Assembly: GCA_002238425.1 (NCBI GenBank) | Contig: MPMJ01000029.1 | Location: forward strand, 1 to 40,131 | DNA length: 40,131 nucleotides | From: SAR202 cluster bacterium bin16 | Lineage (GTDB): Bacteria > Chloroflexota > Dehalococcoidia > Lucifugimonadales > Australimonadaceae | Direction of reading: 5' to 3' | Shown here: piece after piece, positions 8,164 through 15,968 of the stretch | How the letters are laid out: each line of letters begins with the position of its first letter | Position numbering within the stretch: position 1 is the first letter of the stretch | Notes under the pieces: model-generated | The model's input: the letters and a program-made list of their open reading frames with translations, nothing else | Databases searched by the model: none | Told to the model about the DNA's origin: nothing | Position numbers and translations under genes: made by a program

Positions 8164-10495
8164 GACTGGCCCCGCAGTTCCTTCGCGGCCTCCACCATGT
8201 GCAGCAGGGAGAGCTTCACCTCGTCCCAGCGGCGGGTCTTGAGGCCGCAGTCAGGGTTAACCCAGAGCCGCTCCGGCGGGATGACGTCGACGGCTCTGCG
8301 GAGAAGGTCGCTCATCTCTTCCGTCTCGGCGACGCGCGGGGAGTGGATGTCGTACACGCCGGGGCCTACCTCGTTGGGGTAGGGGTGCGCGCGGAAAGTG
8401 TCGAGCAGGGTGCCGTCGGAGCGTGAGTTCTCCATGGAGATGACGTCGGCGTCCATGGCGGCGACGGAGTCGATGATGTCGTCGTAGGCGGCGTAGCACA
8501 TGTGCGTGTGCATCTGGGTGCGGTCCTCGACGCCGCTGGTAGCGATGCGGAAGCACTCGACGGCCCACTCGAGGTAGGCGTCCCAGTCCTCGCGGCGGAG
8601 GGGAAGCCCCTCGCGGAGGGCGGGCTCGTCCACCTGGATGACACGGATGCCGGCGCGCTCGAGGTCGCAGACCTCGTCGCGGATGACGAGCGCGAGCTGG
8701 CGGCAAGTTTCGCTTCGGGGCTGGTCGTCGCGTACGAACGACCACTGGAGCATCGTGACGGGGCCGGTGAGCATCCCCTTGACCGGCTGCCGCGTGAGCG
8801 ACTGCGCATAGGAGATCCACTCCACGGTCATGGGGGCGGGTCTGTTGAGGTCGCCGTAGACGATGGGAGGCTTGACGGCGCGGGAGCCGTAGCTCTGCAC
8901 CCAGCCGTTGGACGTGGAGATGTAGCCTTCCAACTGCTCGCCGAAGTACTCGACCATGTCGTTGCGTTCCGGCTCGCCGTGGACGAGCACGTCCAGACCT
9001 GTCTGCTCCTGGAAGCGGACGGAGCGCTCGATCTCCTCGCGGATGAACTGCTCGTACTCTGCCGTGGTGAGTTCGCCGCGGTTGCGGCTCCCCCCCCCCC
9101 TCCCGTGGCCGCCCCGCGTCGGTTGCGGCGCGCGCGCGCCTTCCGAATCTCCGGCGTCTGCGGGAACGAGCCGATGGTGGTGGTGGGGTAGGCAGGGAGG
9201 CGCAACACCTGCTGCTGTGCCTTCCTGCGCTCAGGATACGGGCTCGTGCGCTGCGCCATCAGCGGCGTCACGGCAGCGCTGCGCTCTTTCACTACGGGGT
9301 TGTGGATGCGGGTGGACGTCCGGCGCGACGCCATCGCGGCGGCGTTGGCGGCCAGTGCGTTCGCGACGCGGGCGGACTCGCCGTTCAGAGCGCTCGTTAT
9401 CGTGGCGACCTCGTCCACCTTCTGCTTCGCGAAGGCGAGCCAGGACTTCATCTCCTCGTCGAGTCTCGTTTCGTTGTCGAGGTCGACCGGGGAGTGCAGC
9501 AGCGAGCAGGAAGGGGCGATCAGGATGCGGTCGTTGCCGAGCACGGAGGAGGCCCGCCGCGCGGTCGCGATGGCTTCTTCCAGGTCCGTCTTCCAGATGT
9601 TGCGTCCGTCGACGAGCCCCAGCGAGAGGGAGACGCCCTCGCCGAGCTTGGCGAGGATGTTCTCGAGGTCGGCGCGCCCGCGGGCGAGGTCGACGTGCAG
9701 GCCTTGCACGGACATCGCGAGCGCGGCCTTCGTGTTCTGGCGCAGGTCGCCGAAGTAGACCGCGGCGAGGATCTTGAGCCCCGGCACCGCCGCAACGAGC
9801 CGGGCGTAGGCGCGCCCGAACGCGGAGCGCTGCTTGTCGCTGAGGGTGAGGCTGAGGGCGGGCTCGTCCATCTGCACCCACTCCGCGCCCGCCTCGGCCA
9901 GCCGCTTCAGGATGTTCTCGTAGACGTCCACGAGCCCTTCCAGCAGCAAAAGCGGGTCGAATGAAGGATCGTCCGACTTGGAGAGCAGCAGGTAGGTGAC
10001 CGGGCCCACGAGGACGGGCCTCGTGTGGATGCCGAGCGCCTTCGCCTCAAGGAACTCGTCGACCGGTTTGGTCGAGCGAAGGGAGAATACCTGGTTCTTG
10101 TTCACCTCTGGGACGATGTAGTGGTAGTTCGTGTCGAACCACTTGGTCATCTCCATGGCGGAGACGCCTGGCCGCTCTTCGGTAGCGGTGCGGCCTCGGC
10201 CCATGGCGAAGTAGGTGTCGAGGCTGACCTGACCTTCAGGGGCGTCGTAGCGTTCGGGGACCGCTCCGACCATGACGCTCGTGTCGAGGACCTGGTCGTA
10301 GAACGAGAAGTCGTTCGAGGGGATGTGCGCGATGCCGGCTTTCCGCTGGAGTTTCCAGTGAGACCGGCGGATGGCGGCGGCGCGTTGCTGGAGTTCGGGT
10401 TCGTCTATCTTGCCGGCCCAGTACGCCTCGACTGCCCATTTGAGTTCGCGTTTCGCGCCGATTCGAGGGAATCCGAGATTGGATGAGGTGGCCAA
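8160..10495 (-). CDS. metE: Cobalamin-independent methionine synthase, frame broken by a 41-bp insertion
   Basis: MetE makes methionine from homocysteine and 5-methyltetrahydropteroyl-triglutamate in the cytoplasm. The N-terminal half begins [18 protein letters not shown]. The C-terminal half carries the zinc ligands H-M-C (in H-T-H-M-C-Y) and the Cys of N-P-D-C-G-L. The halves lie in different frames: the N-terminal frame is good until [14 protein letters not shown] (about 9135), and the correct frame resumes at [11 protein letters not shown] (about 9080). Removing 41 bp around a run of 11 C restores one continuous protein. The TTG start at 10495 is chosen because GAGGAG lies just upstream and the family N-terminus begins there. 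A true pseudogene is possible, but an artefact is more likely. Confidence 0.93.
9079..9129. repeat. 41-bp degenerate duplication with C11 run inside metE
   Basis: The 10-mer CGGTTGCGGC occurs at 9079-9088 and 9120-9129, offset 41 bp. Between the copies lies C11 (9090-9100). Read on the minus strand, the first copy follows the true metE sequence but with substitutions almost all toward G and then turns into poly-G. This breaks the metE frame. Confidence 0.8.
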
Positions 10496-10600
10496 GTCGC
10501 TCTCCTCTGCCGAAAAACAGGAAGACTCAAACCCACAATGGATGCGGAACCGGGTGGGAAGATTCCTGCGATGTAGTCGCCGGGGGATGACGCAACCCTC

Positions 10601-10630
10601 ATTGTACCGTGCGCAGGCGTGCGGACTCAA
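10601..10630 (-). promoter_or_regulatory. Sigma70-type promoter of metE
   Basis: On the minus strand, TTGAGT (10630-10625) and TACAAT (10606-10601) are separated by 18 bp. Transcription would start near 10594, leaving a leader of about 100 nt before the TTG start. I saw no cobalamin, SAM or SAH riboswitch signature in that leader. Confidence 0.55.
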
Positions 10631-10641
10631 TGCCGAGGGTG

Positions 10642-10665
10642 CCGGAGCAGGCCGTGGCCTGCCGG
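10642..10665 (-). terminator. Hairpin between amidohydrolase and metE
   Basis: GCAGGCC (10647-10653) and GGCCTGC (10656-10662) form a tight stem flanked by CCGG-like arms. There is no T-run, so intrinsic termination is uncertain. It lies between the end of the amidohydrolase gene and the metE promoter, where a terminator would be useful. Confidence 0.35.
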
Positions 10666-10676
10666 AAGGCGCACTC

Positions 10677-11861
10677 CTAGTTCGCGTCGAGCCTGAAGAA
10701 CTCTATCGCGTTGCCGCAGGTCATCTTGTAGCGCACCTCTTCGGGCGCGCCTTCGAACGCCTGGTCGAGGATCTTCAGCGAGTCAGGCCAGTCTGATTCC
10801 TGGTGCGGGAAGTCGGAACCCCAGATGAGGTTGTCCACGTTCAACTGGTCGCGCGCAAGCACGCCCACCCGGTCGTACTGGAACCCCCAGAGCGTGTGCT
10901 CCAGCAGGTACTCGCTCGGCGGACGGGAGAGCGGCTTGAAGCCCAGCTGGTTCTCCGCCCAGTACCGGTTGCGCTCGTAACGGACGTCAGCGCTCTGCAG
11001 GAAGAACGGTATCCACCCGATCTGGTTCTCGGCGAACAGTATCTTGAGGGTTGGGAAGCGGTCGAAGAGGCCGGACAGCGTCCACTGGACGGCGGGCATC
11101 GCGCCGCTGCCCTTGATGGGGCTGAACCGCGCCATCTGCTCCGGGAAACTCCGACCGGGCGCCTCCAGCTCCTTCAACAGTTCAGGCGTGGCCTTCGGGT
11201 AGTCGAGGAACGGGCCCTTGCCGGTGCGTTCTATGTCAACGTGCACGGTCACGGGCATGTCGAGGTCGAGCGCAATCTCCCAGAAGCGGTCGTCTTCGAT
11301 GGACGGGTACTGCTTGCCGGACGGGAAGTCCTGCAGCATGATCGCCTTCGCGCCGATCTCCTTGCAGTGCTTCAGCTCCTCGATGTGCGCGTCGAGGTCC
11401 TCGATGATGGGCATGATGGTCACGCCGATGAGGCGGTCCGGGTTCTCTGCGCAGTAGTCCTGGATGAGCCAGTCGTTGTACGCGCGGACGATGGTCAGGT
11501 ACGCTTCGTCGTCGTCGACCATCCGCCACATCCTCGGGCCGGTGGCCTGCGCGGGGAAGAGCACCTCGGCGTCGACGCCGTCGATGTCCTGTTCCTGCAT
11601 GCGCTGCTCGGGCGTGCCCGTTCCGGGCGTGCCCTCGTATTTCACGCCCGACGGCAGGTAGTGCTCGCGGCCCCTGCCGCCGTAGAGGTCGGCCGGGTTC
11701 GCCTTGCGCGTCTGCTTGCCGTCGATGAACCAGGCGTCGGTGTCGTCGTCGATGCGCACGAGCTTGGGCGCGCGGTCGCGGTGCTGCTCCGGAACGCGAG
11801 GCGTCCAGTTGGCGGTGTCGACCTCCATGTGGGAGTCGCCGGAGATGTAGTGGTAGTTCAT
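10677..11861 (-). CDS. Amidohydrolase family 2 protein (metal-dependent TIM-barrel hydrolase or decarboxylase)
   Basis: 394-residue Amidohydro_2-type enzyme. Landmarks: N-terminal S-G-D-S-H-M-E-V-D (D-x-H metal site), V-T-V-H-V-D in mid-barrel (metal His), and the C-terminal W-G-S-D-F-P-H-Q-E-S-D-W-P-D-S with the catalytic Asp. Relatives include gamma-resorcylate and ACMS decarboxylases as well as hydrolases, so the reaction is not assignable. AGGAGG precedes the ATG by 7 nt. A second, diverged family member lies at 33.3-34.5 kb. No operon partner is evident; metE follows with its own promoter. Confidence 0.85.
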   Translation of the reverse strand: MNYHYISGDSHMEVDTANWTPRVPEQHRDRAPKLVRIDDDTDAWFIDGKQTRKANPADLYGGRGREHYLPSGVKYEGTPGTGTPEQRMQEQDIDGVDAEVLFPAQATGPRMWRMVDDDEAYLTIVRAYNDWLIQDYCAENPDRLIGVTIMPIIEDLDAHIEELKHCKEIGAKAIMLQDFPSGKQYPSIEDDRFWEIALDLDMPVTVHVDIERTGKGPFLDYPKATPELLKELEAPGRSFPEQMARFSPIKGSGAMPAVQWTLSGLFDRFPTLKILFAENQIGWIPFFLQSADVRYERNRYWAENQLGFKPLSRPPSEYLLEHTLWGFQYDRVGVLARDQLNVDNLIWGSDFPHQESDWPDSLKILDQAFEGAPEEVRYKMTCGNAIEFFRLDAN

Positions 11862-11953
11862 TCGCCCGCCTCCTGGAGATGGCGTTCACTCGTGTCGGTC
11901 ACAGAGGCGCATTCTATCGCCTGCGCGACTCCACGCCCAATCCCGGCGGGGGA

Positions 11954-12178
11954 TTACGGACCCTTCAACCCGGCCGCTCGAAAAGCGGCCGGAGAGATGT
12001 CGAGGTCCCTCAGAATCTTGGATATTGTGCCCGGCGCGAGGTCCTTGTTTCCTTGATTGGGGATAGTGGTTAGGGCGCCCGTGGATTCACGCTGCCATAT
12101 CTCGTGGCTTCCGCGAGCCTGACGGGCAAAGTAGCAGCCGAACCCTCGGAGGCGCCCAGTCAGGTCCCTATAGGTCAC
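11954..12178 (-). CDS. hicA: HicA-type mRNA interferase toxin
   Basis: 74-residue HicA toxin with a double-stranded RNA-binding-like fold that cleaves mRNA during translation. The catalytic His lies in G-S-H-E-I-W; the core L-R-G-F-G-C-Y-F-A-R-Q-A-R-G-S-H and the later P-N-Q-G-N-K-D-L-A-P-G-T-I-S-K-I-L-R-D are the family hallmarks. The GTG start overlaps the hicB stop by 4 nt (GTGA), so synthesis should depend on hicB translation. The gene order is antitoxin first. Confidence 0.92.
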   Translation of the reverse strand: MTYRDLTGRLRGFGCYFARQARGSHEIWQRESTGALTTIPNQGNKDLAPGTISKILRDLDISPAAFRAAGLKGP

Positions 12179-12441
12179 GCATATACCTGCATAGGTCGGG
12201 GGGCTGAGTCGATGGGCGCTGGGTCGACGGGGATCGGTTTGCCCTGCTCACGATACAGTTCGATGAAGCCGGCAGCGACGCTGCGCAGGTAGTCCAGTGC
12301 TTCGTTCGGGCTCTCTCCCCATGCACGGCAGCCAGGGAGCTCGGGGATTTCCATCATGTAGAGGTCTCCGGTGTCCTCCGATGGTAGGTGAAGAACCGCG
12401 GCGAACTGGTAAACGACGCCATCCGCATCTGACTTGGTCAT
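12175..12441 (-). CDS. hicB: HicB-type antitoxin, short form
   Basis: 88-residue HicB antitoxin containing the partial RNase H-like fold (Y-Q-F-A-A-V-L-H-L-P...Y-M-M-E-I-P-E-L-P-G-C-R-A-W-G-E-S-P-N-E-A-L). The start at 12441 is supported by GGAGGA 6 nt upstream. After the fold there is only a Pro-rich tail (residues about 68-88) and no recognisable ribbon-helix-helix or helix-turn-helix domain. Autoregulation by direct DNA binding is therefore doubtful; inhibition of HicA by direct contact is expected. Short HicB proteins of this kind are known. Confidence 0.9.
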   Translation of the reverse strand: MTKSDADGVVYQFAAVLHLPSEDTGDLYMMEIPELPGCRAWGESPNEALDYLRSVAAGFIELYREQGKPIPVDPAPIDSAPRPMQVYA

Positions 12442-12485
12442 AAGGCGTCCTCCAACTTGTTGCGCTCCTGTCCGCGCGGGGGCGA

Positions 12486-12516
12486 ATCGTAGGCACAGTC
12501 TATTCCTGAATGTCAA
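12486..12516 (-). promoter_or_regulatory. Candidate hicBA promoter
   Basis: A perfect TTGACA -35 (minus strand, 12516-12511) is followed after 19 bp by TACGAT (12491-12486). The spacer is slightly long. The transcript would begin about 40 nt before hicB. Confidence 0.5.
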
Positions 12517-12595
12517 AGTGGGTAAAGAATCGTCACCGACTGATGTACGCCTCATCCGCAGCGGTTGGAAGCGCGGGAAGAGAACGCCTGCGTGC

Positions 12596-13876
12596 CTACC
12601 GCCGCCGGTGCTGCCGCGTGCGTGGATCACCCGTGGCGGCCACGTAGAACGCCCAGGTGCCTGCCAGAAGCACGGCTGCGACCACGAACCCCCCGTCGAA
12701 GCCGATCCTGTCTGCGACCAGGAACCCCGTGAACGGGCCCAGCGCCGCCCCCAGGTCCAGCCAGGTTGAGTACCTGCCTAACACCGCGGCGCGCGTGGAA
12801 CTCGTCGCTGTTTCTCCTATGGCCGCATCGAGAGCCGTGTTCACCCCCACTGCCGCAAGGAACAGCAGGGGCATCCCGATGACGACAGCGACTGCGGAGT
12901 CGGCCACGACCATCATGGCCAGCGAAGCGATCATCGCGGCCATCCCGCAGGCGATGGCTAACCGTCTGCCGACGAGGTCCGACAGATGCCCCATCGGCAC
13001 TCCGAGACTGATGTCGGAGAGCCACCTGAAACCCACCAGCAGGCCTGCCAGCGTGACCACGGCGAACGATCCGCCGAGCACCCTGTCGTCGTTGTCGGCG
13101 AATCCCGCGAGGTAGGGCGCAAGGGTGGCGATGGCCAGGCCGTTGGCGCCGAACGCGGTGGCGAAACGCATCAGGCTGATGGAGAGGAGGGGGATACGCA
13201 GTTTCCGGCCGTACCCGGGCAACCGGGATATCGCGAGGTCCCATGCGTTCAACCTGTTGCGCAAGCCTCCCACGGCGGGACGGATGCGCTCCGGCCTGAG
13301 GTCCGGGATCCGGGTGGCGATGAGGACACCGACCAGTCCTATGCAGGCCAGGACAGTGAACGTCACCTCTCGCGAAGTGAGATGGAACAGGACCGCGCCC
13401 GCAGTGACCGAGACGAAGCTGCCGAACCGCTGCCCGGAGTTGAACATGCCCATCATCCTGCCCCGTATGGCGGACGTGCCCACACCGAACGCGGTCAGGT
13501 GTGCGGCGAGCCGCATATAGGAGTAGGAGACTCCCCAGACAGCTCGGGCAAGCAGCAGCGCCAGGATTCCGGTCCCCAGGCCGTATGCGAGCGTCGACAG
13601 GGCGCCGGCGGCGATGGAGGCGACGAAGGGCCAACGCACACCGAACCGCTGGTACACGGACGCAGCGAAGGCGTTGCTTCCCAGGCGGATGAAACGGTTG
13701 ATGCTGAGCGCCAAGCCGATCCAGAACGTTGCGGCGAGACCGAACTGCTCTTCGACGCCGAAGTCGACGGCTGCTATGGGCAGCACCACGTACATCAGTG
13801 AGTCGCCCATGATTACGGTAGCGGTCGGGGAGACCGCGTACACCATCTCAACGGGGACGATGCGCTTCAGGCGCAT
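12596..13876 (-). CDS. Major facilitator superfamily transporter
   Basis: 426-residue membrane protein with about 12 hydrophobic segments and the MFS inter-helix motif region (M-G-H-L-S-D-L-V-G-R-R between TM8 and TM9). TM1 begins V-Y-A-V-S-P-T-A-T-V-I-M-G-D-S-L-M-Y-V-V-L-P. It probably exports or imports a small solute; drug or sugar exporters are closest in style, but the substrate is unknown. The start at 13876 (M-R-L-K-R-I-V-P-V-E) is preferred because the upstream in-frame extension is not membrane-like and would overlap the divergent EVE gene. A GGGAGG lies 13 nt upstream, which is a long spacing. Confidence 0.85.
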   Translation of the reverse strand: MRLKRIVPVEMVYAVSPTATVIMGDSLMYVVLPIAAVDFGVEEQFGLAATFWIGLALSINRFIRLGSNAFAASVYQRFGVRWPFVASIAAGALSTLAYGLGTGILALLLARAVWGVSYSYMRLAAHLTAFGVGTSAIRGRMMGMFNSGQRFGSFVSVTAGAVLFHLTSREVTFTVLACIGLVGVLIATRIPDLRPERIRPAVGGLRNRLNAWDLAISRLPGYGRKLRIPLLSISLMRFATAFGANGLAIATLAPYLAGFADNDDRVLGGSFAVVTLAGLLVGFRWLSDISLGVPMGHLSDLVGRRLAIACGMAAMIASLAMMVVADSAVAVVIGMPLLFLAAVGVNTALDAAIGETATSSTRAAVLGRYSTWLDLGAALGPFTGFLVADRIGFDGGFVVAAVLLAGTWAFYVAATGDPRTRQHRRR

Positions 13877-13975
13877 GATAGGAGTGCGGCCTCCCTGTGC
13901 CTTCTCGTTGCCATATGCGTTATTCCGTAAGGGGAGACTGTCTGAGGAACAGCGGGCGCATGGTAGTATGAACGC

Positions 13976-14518
13976 GTGGCGAACGCACCGCGCAACTACT
14001 GGATGGTCTCCGTATGGCCGGAGTATTTCGACGCGTGCGTCGAGAAGAACTTCTCGGTGCTGGCGATGGGTCGCCAGCAGCGGCGGCGCGTGCAGCGCAT
14101 GGAGATAGGCGACCGTGTACTGTTCTACGTGACGCACCGGCTCGTGTTCGGGGCCATCGCCTCCATATCAGGCGCCCACTACGAGGACAAGACGCCGCTC
14201 TGGCCCGATTTCGAAGGCCATGACCCGCTGGCGTGGCGGGTGAAGACGAAGCCCGACGTGGTGCCCGACGACGACCACGTGCTGGACGCGCGGCTCATCG
14301 CGCCCCGGATGGAGTACGTGAAGCGCTGGCCGCCGGAGGACTGGCCGCTCGCGTTCCAGGGCCTCCTGCATCTCATCCCCAAACGGGACTTCCAGCTGAT
14401 CGAGCACGAGATGCGCCGGGGACGCCGCCGCCCGGATGTCTCCTTCGTTCCCGACCCGAGGCACGGCCCGAACGCTCGCGAGGCGCAGTACGCCGGAAGG
14501 CCGGGGGAGAGCGCCTGA
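13976..14518 (+). CDS. EVE-domain (PUA-like) protein
   Basis: 180 residues with an EVE domain: N-terminal N-Y-W-M-V-S-V-W-P-E, G-D-R-V-L-F-Y-V-T-H-R-L-V-F-G-A, and W-P-L-A-F-Q-G-L-L-H-L-I-P. EVE proteins have a PUA/YTH-like pocket that binds modified bases in nucleic acids and appear in restriction and RNA-modification contexts. Here the neighbour is metabolic (fabI starts 1 nt after the stop), so a housekeeping RNA role is as likely as defence. The GTG start has no Shine-Dalgarno sequence but lies exactly 6 nt after TAGTAT (13964-13969), suggesting a leaderless transcript. Confidence 0.8.
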   Translation: MANAPRNYWMVSVWPEYFDACVEKNFSVLAMGRQQRRRVQRMEIGDRVLFYVTHRLVFGAIASISGAHYEDKTPLWPDFEGHDPLAWRVKTKPDVVPDDDHVLDARLIAPRMEYVKRWPPEDWPLAFQGLLHLIPKRDFQLIEHEMRRGRRRPDVSFVPDPRHGPNAREAQYAGRPGESA

Positions 14519-14519
14519 G

Positions 14520-15293
14520 ATGGCGGTCGCGATAGACCTGTCGGGCCGCAGCGCCGTCGTGTTCGGCGTGGCGAACCAGCGGAGCATCGCGTGGGCCATC
14601 GCGCAGCATCTGCACGCGGCGGGCGCCAACCTCACGGTGACGTACCAGAACGAGCGTATGGGACGCTCGGTGCTTGGCCTCGTCGAGGGCATGGAGCGGA
14701 CGCAGGCCGTGGAGTGCGACGTGCTGGACGAGGAGTCGGTGGCTGCGGCGGTGGACGCGGCCTCGTCGGTAGCGCCGCTCGGCGTTGCCGTGCACAGCGT
14801 TGCGTTCGCGAACAAGGACGACCTCGAAGGGGCGTTCTCCAGGACGGGCATGGACGGGTTCCGTACCGCGCTCGAGGTGAGCGCCTACTCCCTGTTGCCC
14901 GTTGCCCGGGCTGCTGCGGCGAAGATGACCGACGGCGGGAGCATCCTCACGCTGACGTTCCACGCGGCGGACAAGGTCTACCCCGGCTACAACGTTATGG
15001 GTGTGGCGAAGGCGGCGCTGGAGAACGAAGTGAAGCAGCTGGCGGCTGAGTACGGCGTGCTCGGCGTGCGCGTGAACGCGATATCCGCGGGGCCGCTCAA
15101 CACGCTGGCCGCGCGCGGCATCTCCGGCTTCACGGACATGCACGAGATACACGCGAGCCGCTCGCCGCTGAAGCGCAACATCACGCAGGAAGAGGTCGGC
15201 TCCGCGGCGCTCTTCCTCGCGAGCCCGCTCGCCTCCGGCATCACCGGCCACGTCCTCTACGTGGACGCCGGCTACAACGTGATGGGCGTCTAA
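14520..15293 (+). CDS. fabI: Enoyl-[acyl-carrier-protein] reductase (FabI type)
   Basis: 257-residue short-chain dehydrogenase of the FabI branch, catalysing the last step of each fatty acid elongation cycle. The NAD site is G-V-A-N-Q-R-S-I-A-W-A-I-A (residues 16-28), and the catalytic pair is Y157-x6-K164 in Y-N-V-M-G-V-A-K. The substrate-binding region is G-P-L-N-T-L-A-A-R-G-I. The residue equivalent to E. coli Tyr146 is Phe147 here (L-T-F-H-A-A). The start at 14520 fits the family N-terminus; it lies 1 nt after the EVE stop (TGAGATG), implying coupling. Confidence 0.93.
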   Translation: MAVAIDLSGRSAVVFGVANQRSIAWAIAQHLHAAGANLTVTYQNERMGRSVLGLVEGMERTQAVECDVLDEESVAAAVDAASSVAPLGVAVHSVAFANKDDLEGAFSRTGMDGFRTALEVSAYSLLPVARAAAAKMTDGGSILTLTFHAADKVYPGYNVMGVAKAALENEVKQLAAEYGVLGVRVNAISAGPLNTLAARGISGFTDMHEIHASRSPLKRNITQEEVGSAALFLASPLASGITGHVLYVDAGYNVMGV

Positions 15294-15470
15294 GACCCCC
15301 TCGCCCTACATGAGGAGAGGGTTACGCGCTATAGCGCGCGGTGAGGGTACTCCGGGCGTACGCCCACCCATAACGTGTGCAAACCCAGCCGCGTTGCCCT
15401 CTCCATCGTTCACGTGGAAAACGGGAACCCAGAGTGACCGCTCATGGTGAGCTTGTCGAACCACGCCCCC

Positions 15471-15495
15471 TCCCATCGTTCCCGCGAAGGCGGAA
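15471..15495 (-). repeat. REP-like palindrome, copy 2
   Basis: On the minus strand TTCC-GCCTTCGCGGGAACGATGGGA matches the copies at 87-112 and 37899-37924, with one base missing in the left arm of the stem. Confidence 0.55.
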
Positions 15496-15826
15496 CCCCG
15501 CCCGGTGTAGGGGCGGTTCGCGAACCGCCCCCGCGTCCGCCCTCTTCGTCGTTCCTGCGGGTTAAGGCAAACGGGGCGCCCAATCCCTTCCCCTCGGCGA
15601 GTGTGACATCTGCCTCTTACCCAAGCTTCCGTCCTCGGGCTATGCTGGTCACGGAGCGGGGTGTCCCGCACGCGGCGCCCTGCCGGGCGAAATCCCCGAG
15701 ACGTGACCGGGAGAAGCAACAGAATGCAACACTTTTCAGAAAACACCCCCGCCTCTCCACTCCTGTCGCTCTCTTCTTCAGGAGTGAACCGGCTGTTGCA
15801 TCTTGTCGTGATTCCGTTGCGTTGGC

Positions 15827-15892
15827 GTTGCACTTCGTCCGCATAGGTGTTGCATTCCGTCTGGATCGGTGTTGCATCCGTCCGCATCCCAC
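15827..15892 (+). repeat. Tandem array of three degenerate 22-bp units
   Basis: GTTGCA begins units at 15827, 15849 and 15871, exactly 22 bp apart. Each continues with a TTCGTC-like core and CGCATNGG/GGATCGG-like ending. A fourth GTTGCA lies at 15795. The array ends about 75 bp before the CoA-transferase start and could be a set of regulator sites on one face of the helix. Confidence 0.5.
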
Positions 15893-15968
15893 GTTCCCGT
15901 CCATACCGTTGCGCCCCGGAGCAGCGGCTACAATCCCGCCATCCGGTCCCCCGTGAAGGAGGCGCCCC

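Larger units (their letters stand above)
15294..15968. other. 675-bp intergenic region with repeats, no gene seen
   Basis: No plausible coding sequence. It holds a 14-bp palindrome CGCGCTATAGCGCG (15325-15338), a REP-like palindrome on the minus strand (15471-15495), a diverged relative near 15406-15431, and a 22-bp tandem array (15827-15892). A -10-like TACAAT at 15929-15934 lies 34 bp before the CoA-transferase start, without a convincing -35. Confidence 0.6.

Noticed and set aside
9090-9100. Phase-variable poly-C tract in metE
   Set aside because: A change of one base could in principle restore the frame, but the tract sits in a degraded 41-bp duplicate that is foreign to MetE, and switching of a biosynthetic enzyme is implausible.
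10496-10600. Cobalamin or SAM riboswitch in the metE leader
   Set aside because: The leader of about 100 nt lacks the conserved B12-box and SAM-I/SAM-IV core sequences that I would expect to recognise.
15306-15887. Small coding sequence in the repeat-rich gap
   Set aside because: The frames run through palindromes and tandem repeats and resemble the spurious peptides often called in such intergenic repeats.
15294-15968. CRISPR array
   Set aside because: The 22-bp units are degenerate and contiguous with no spacers, and no cas genes are present.
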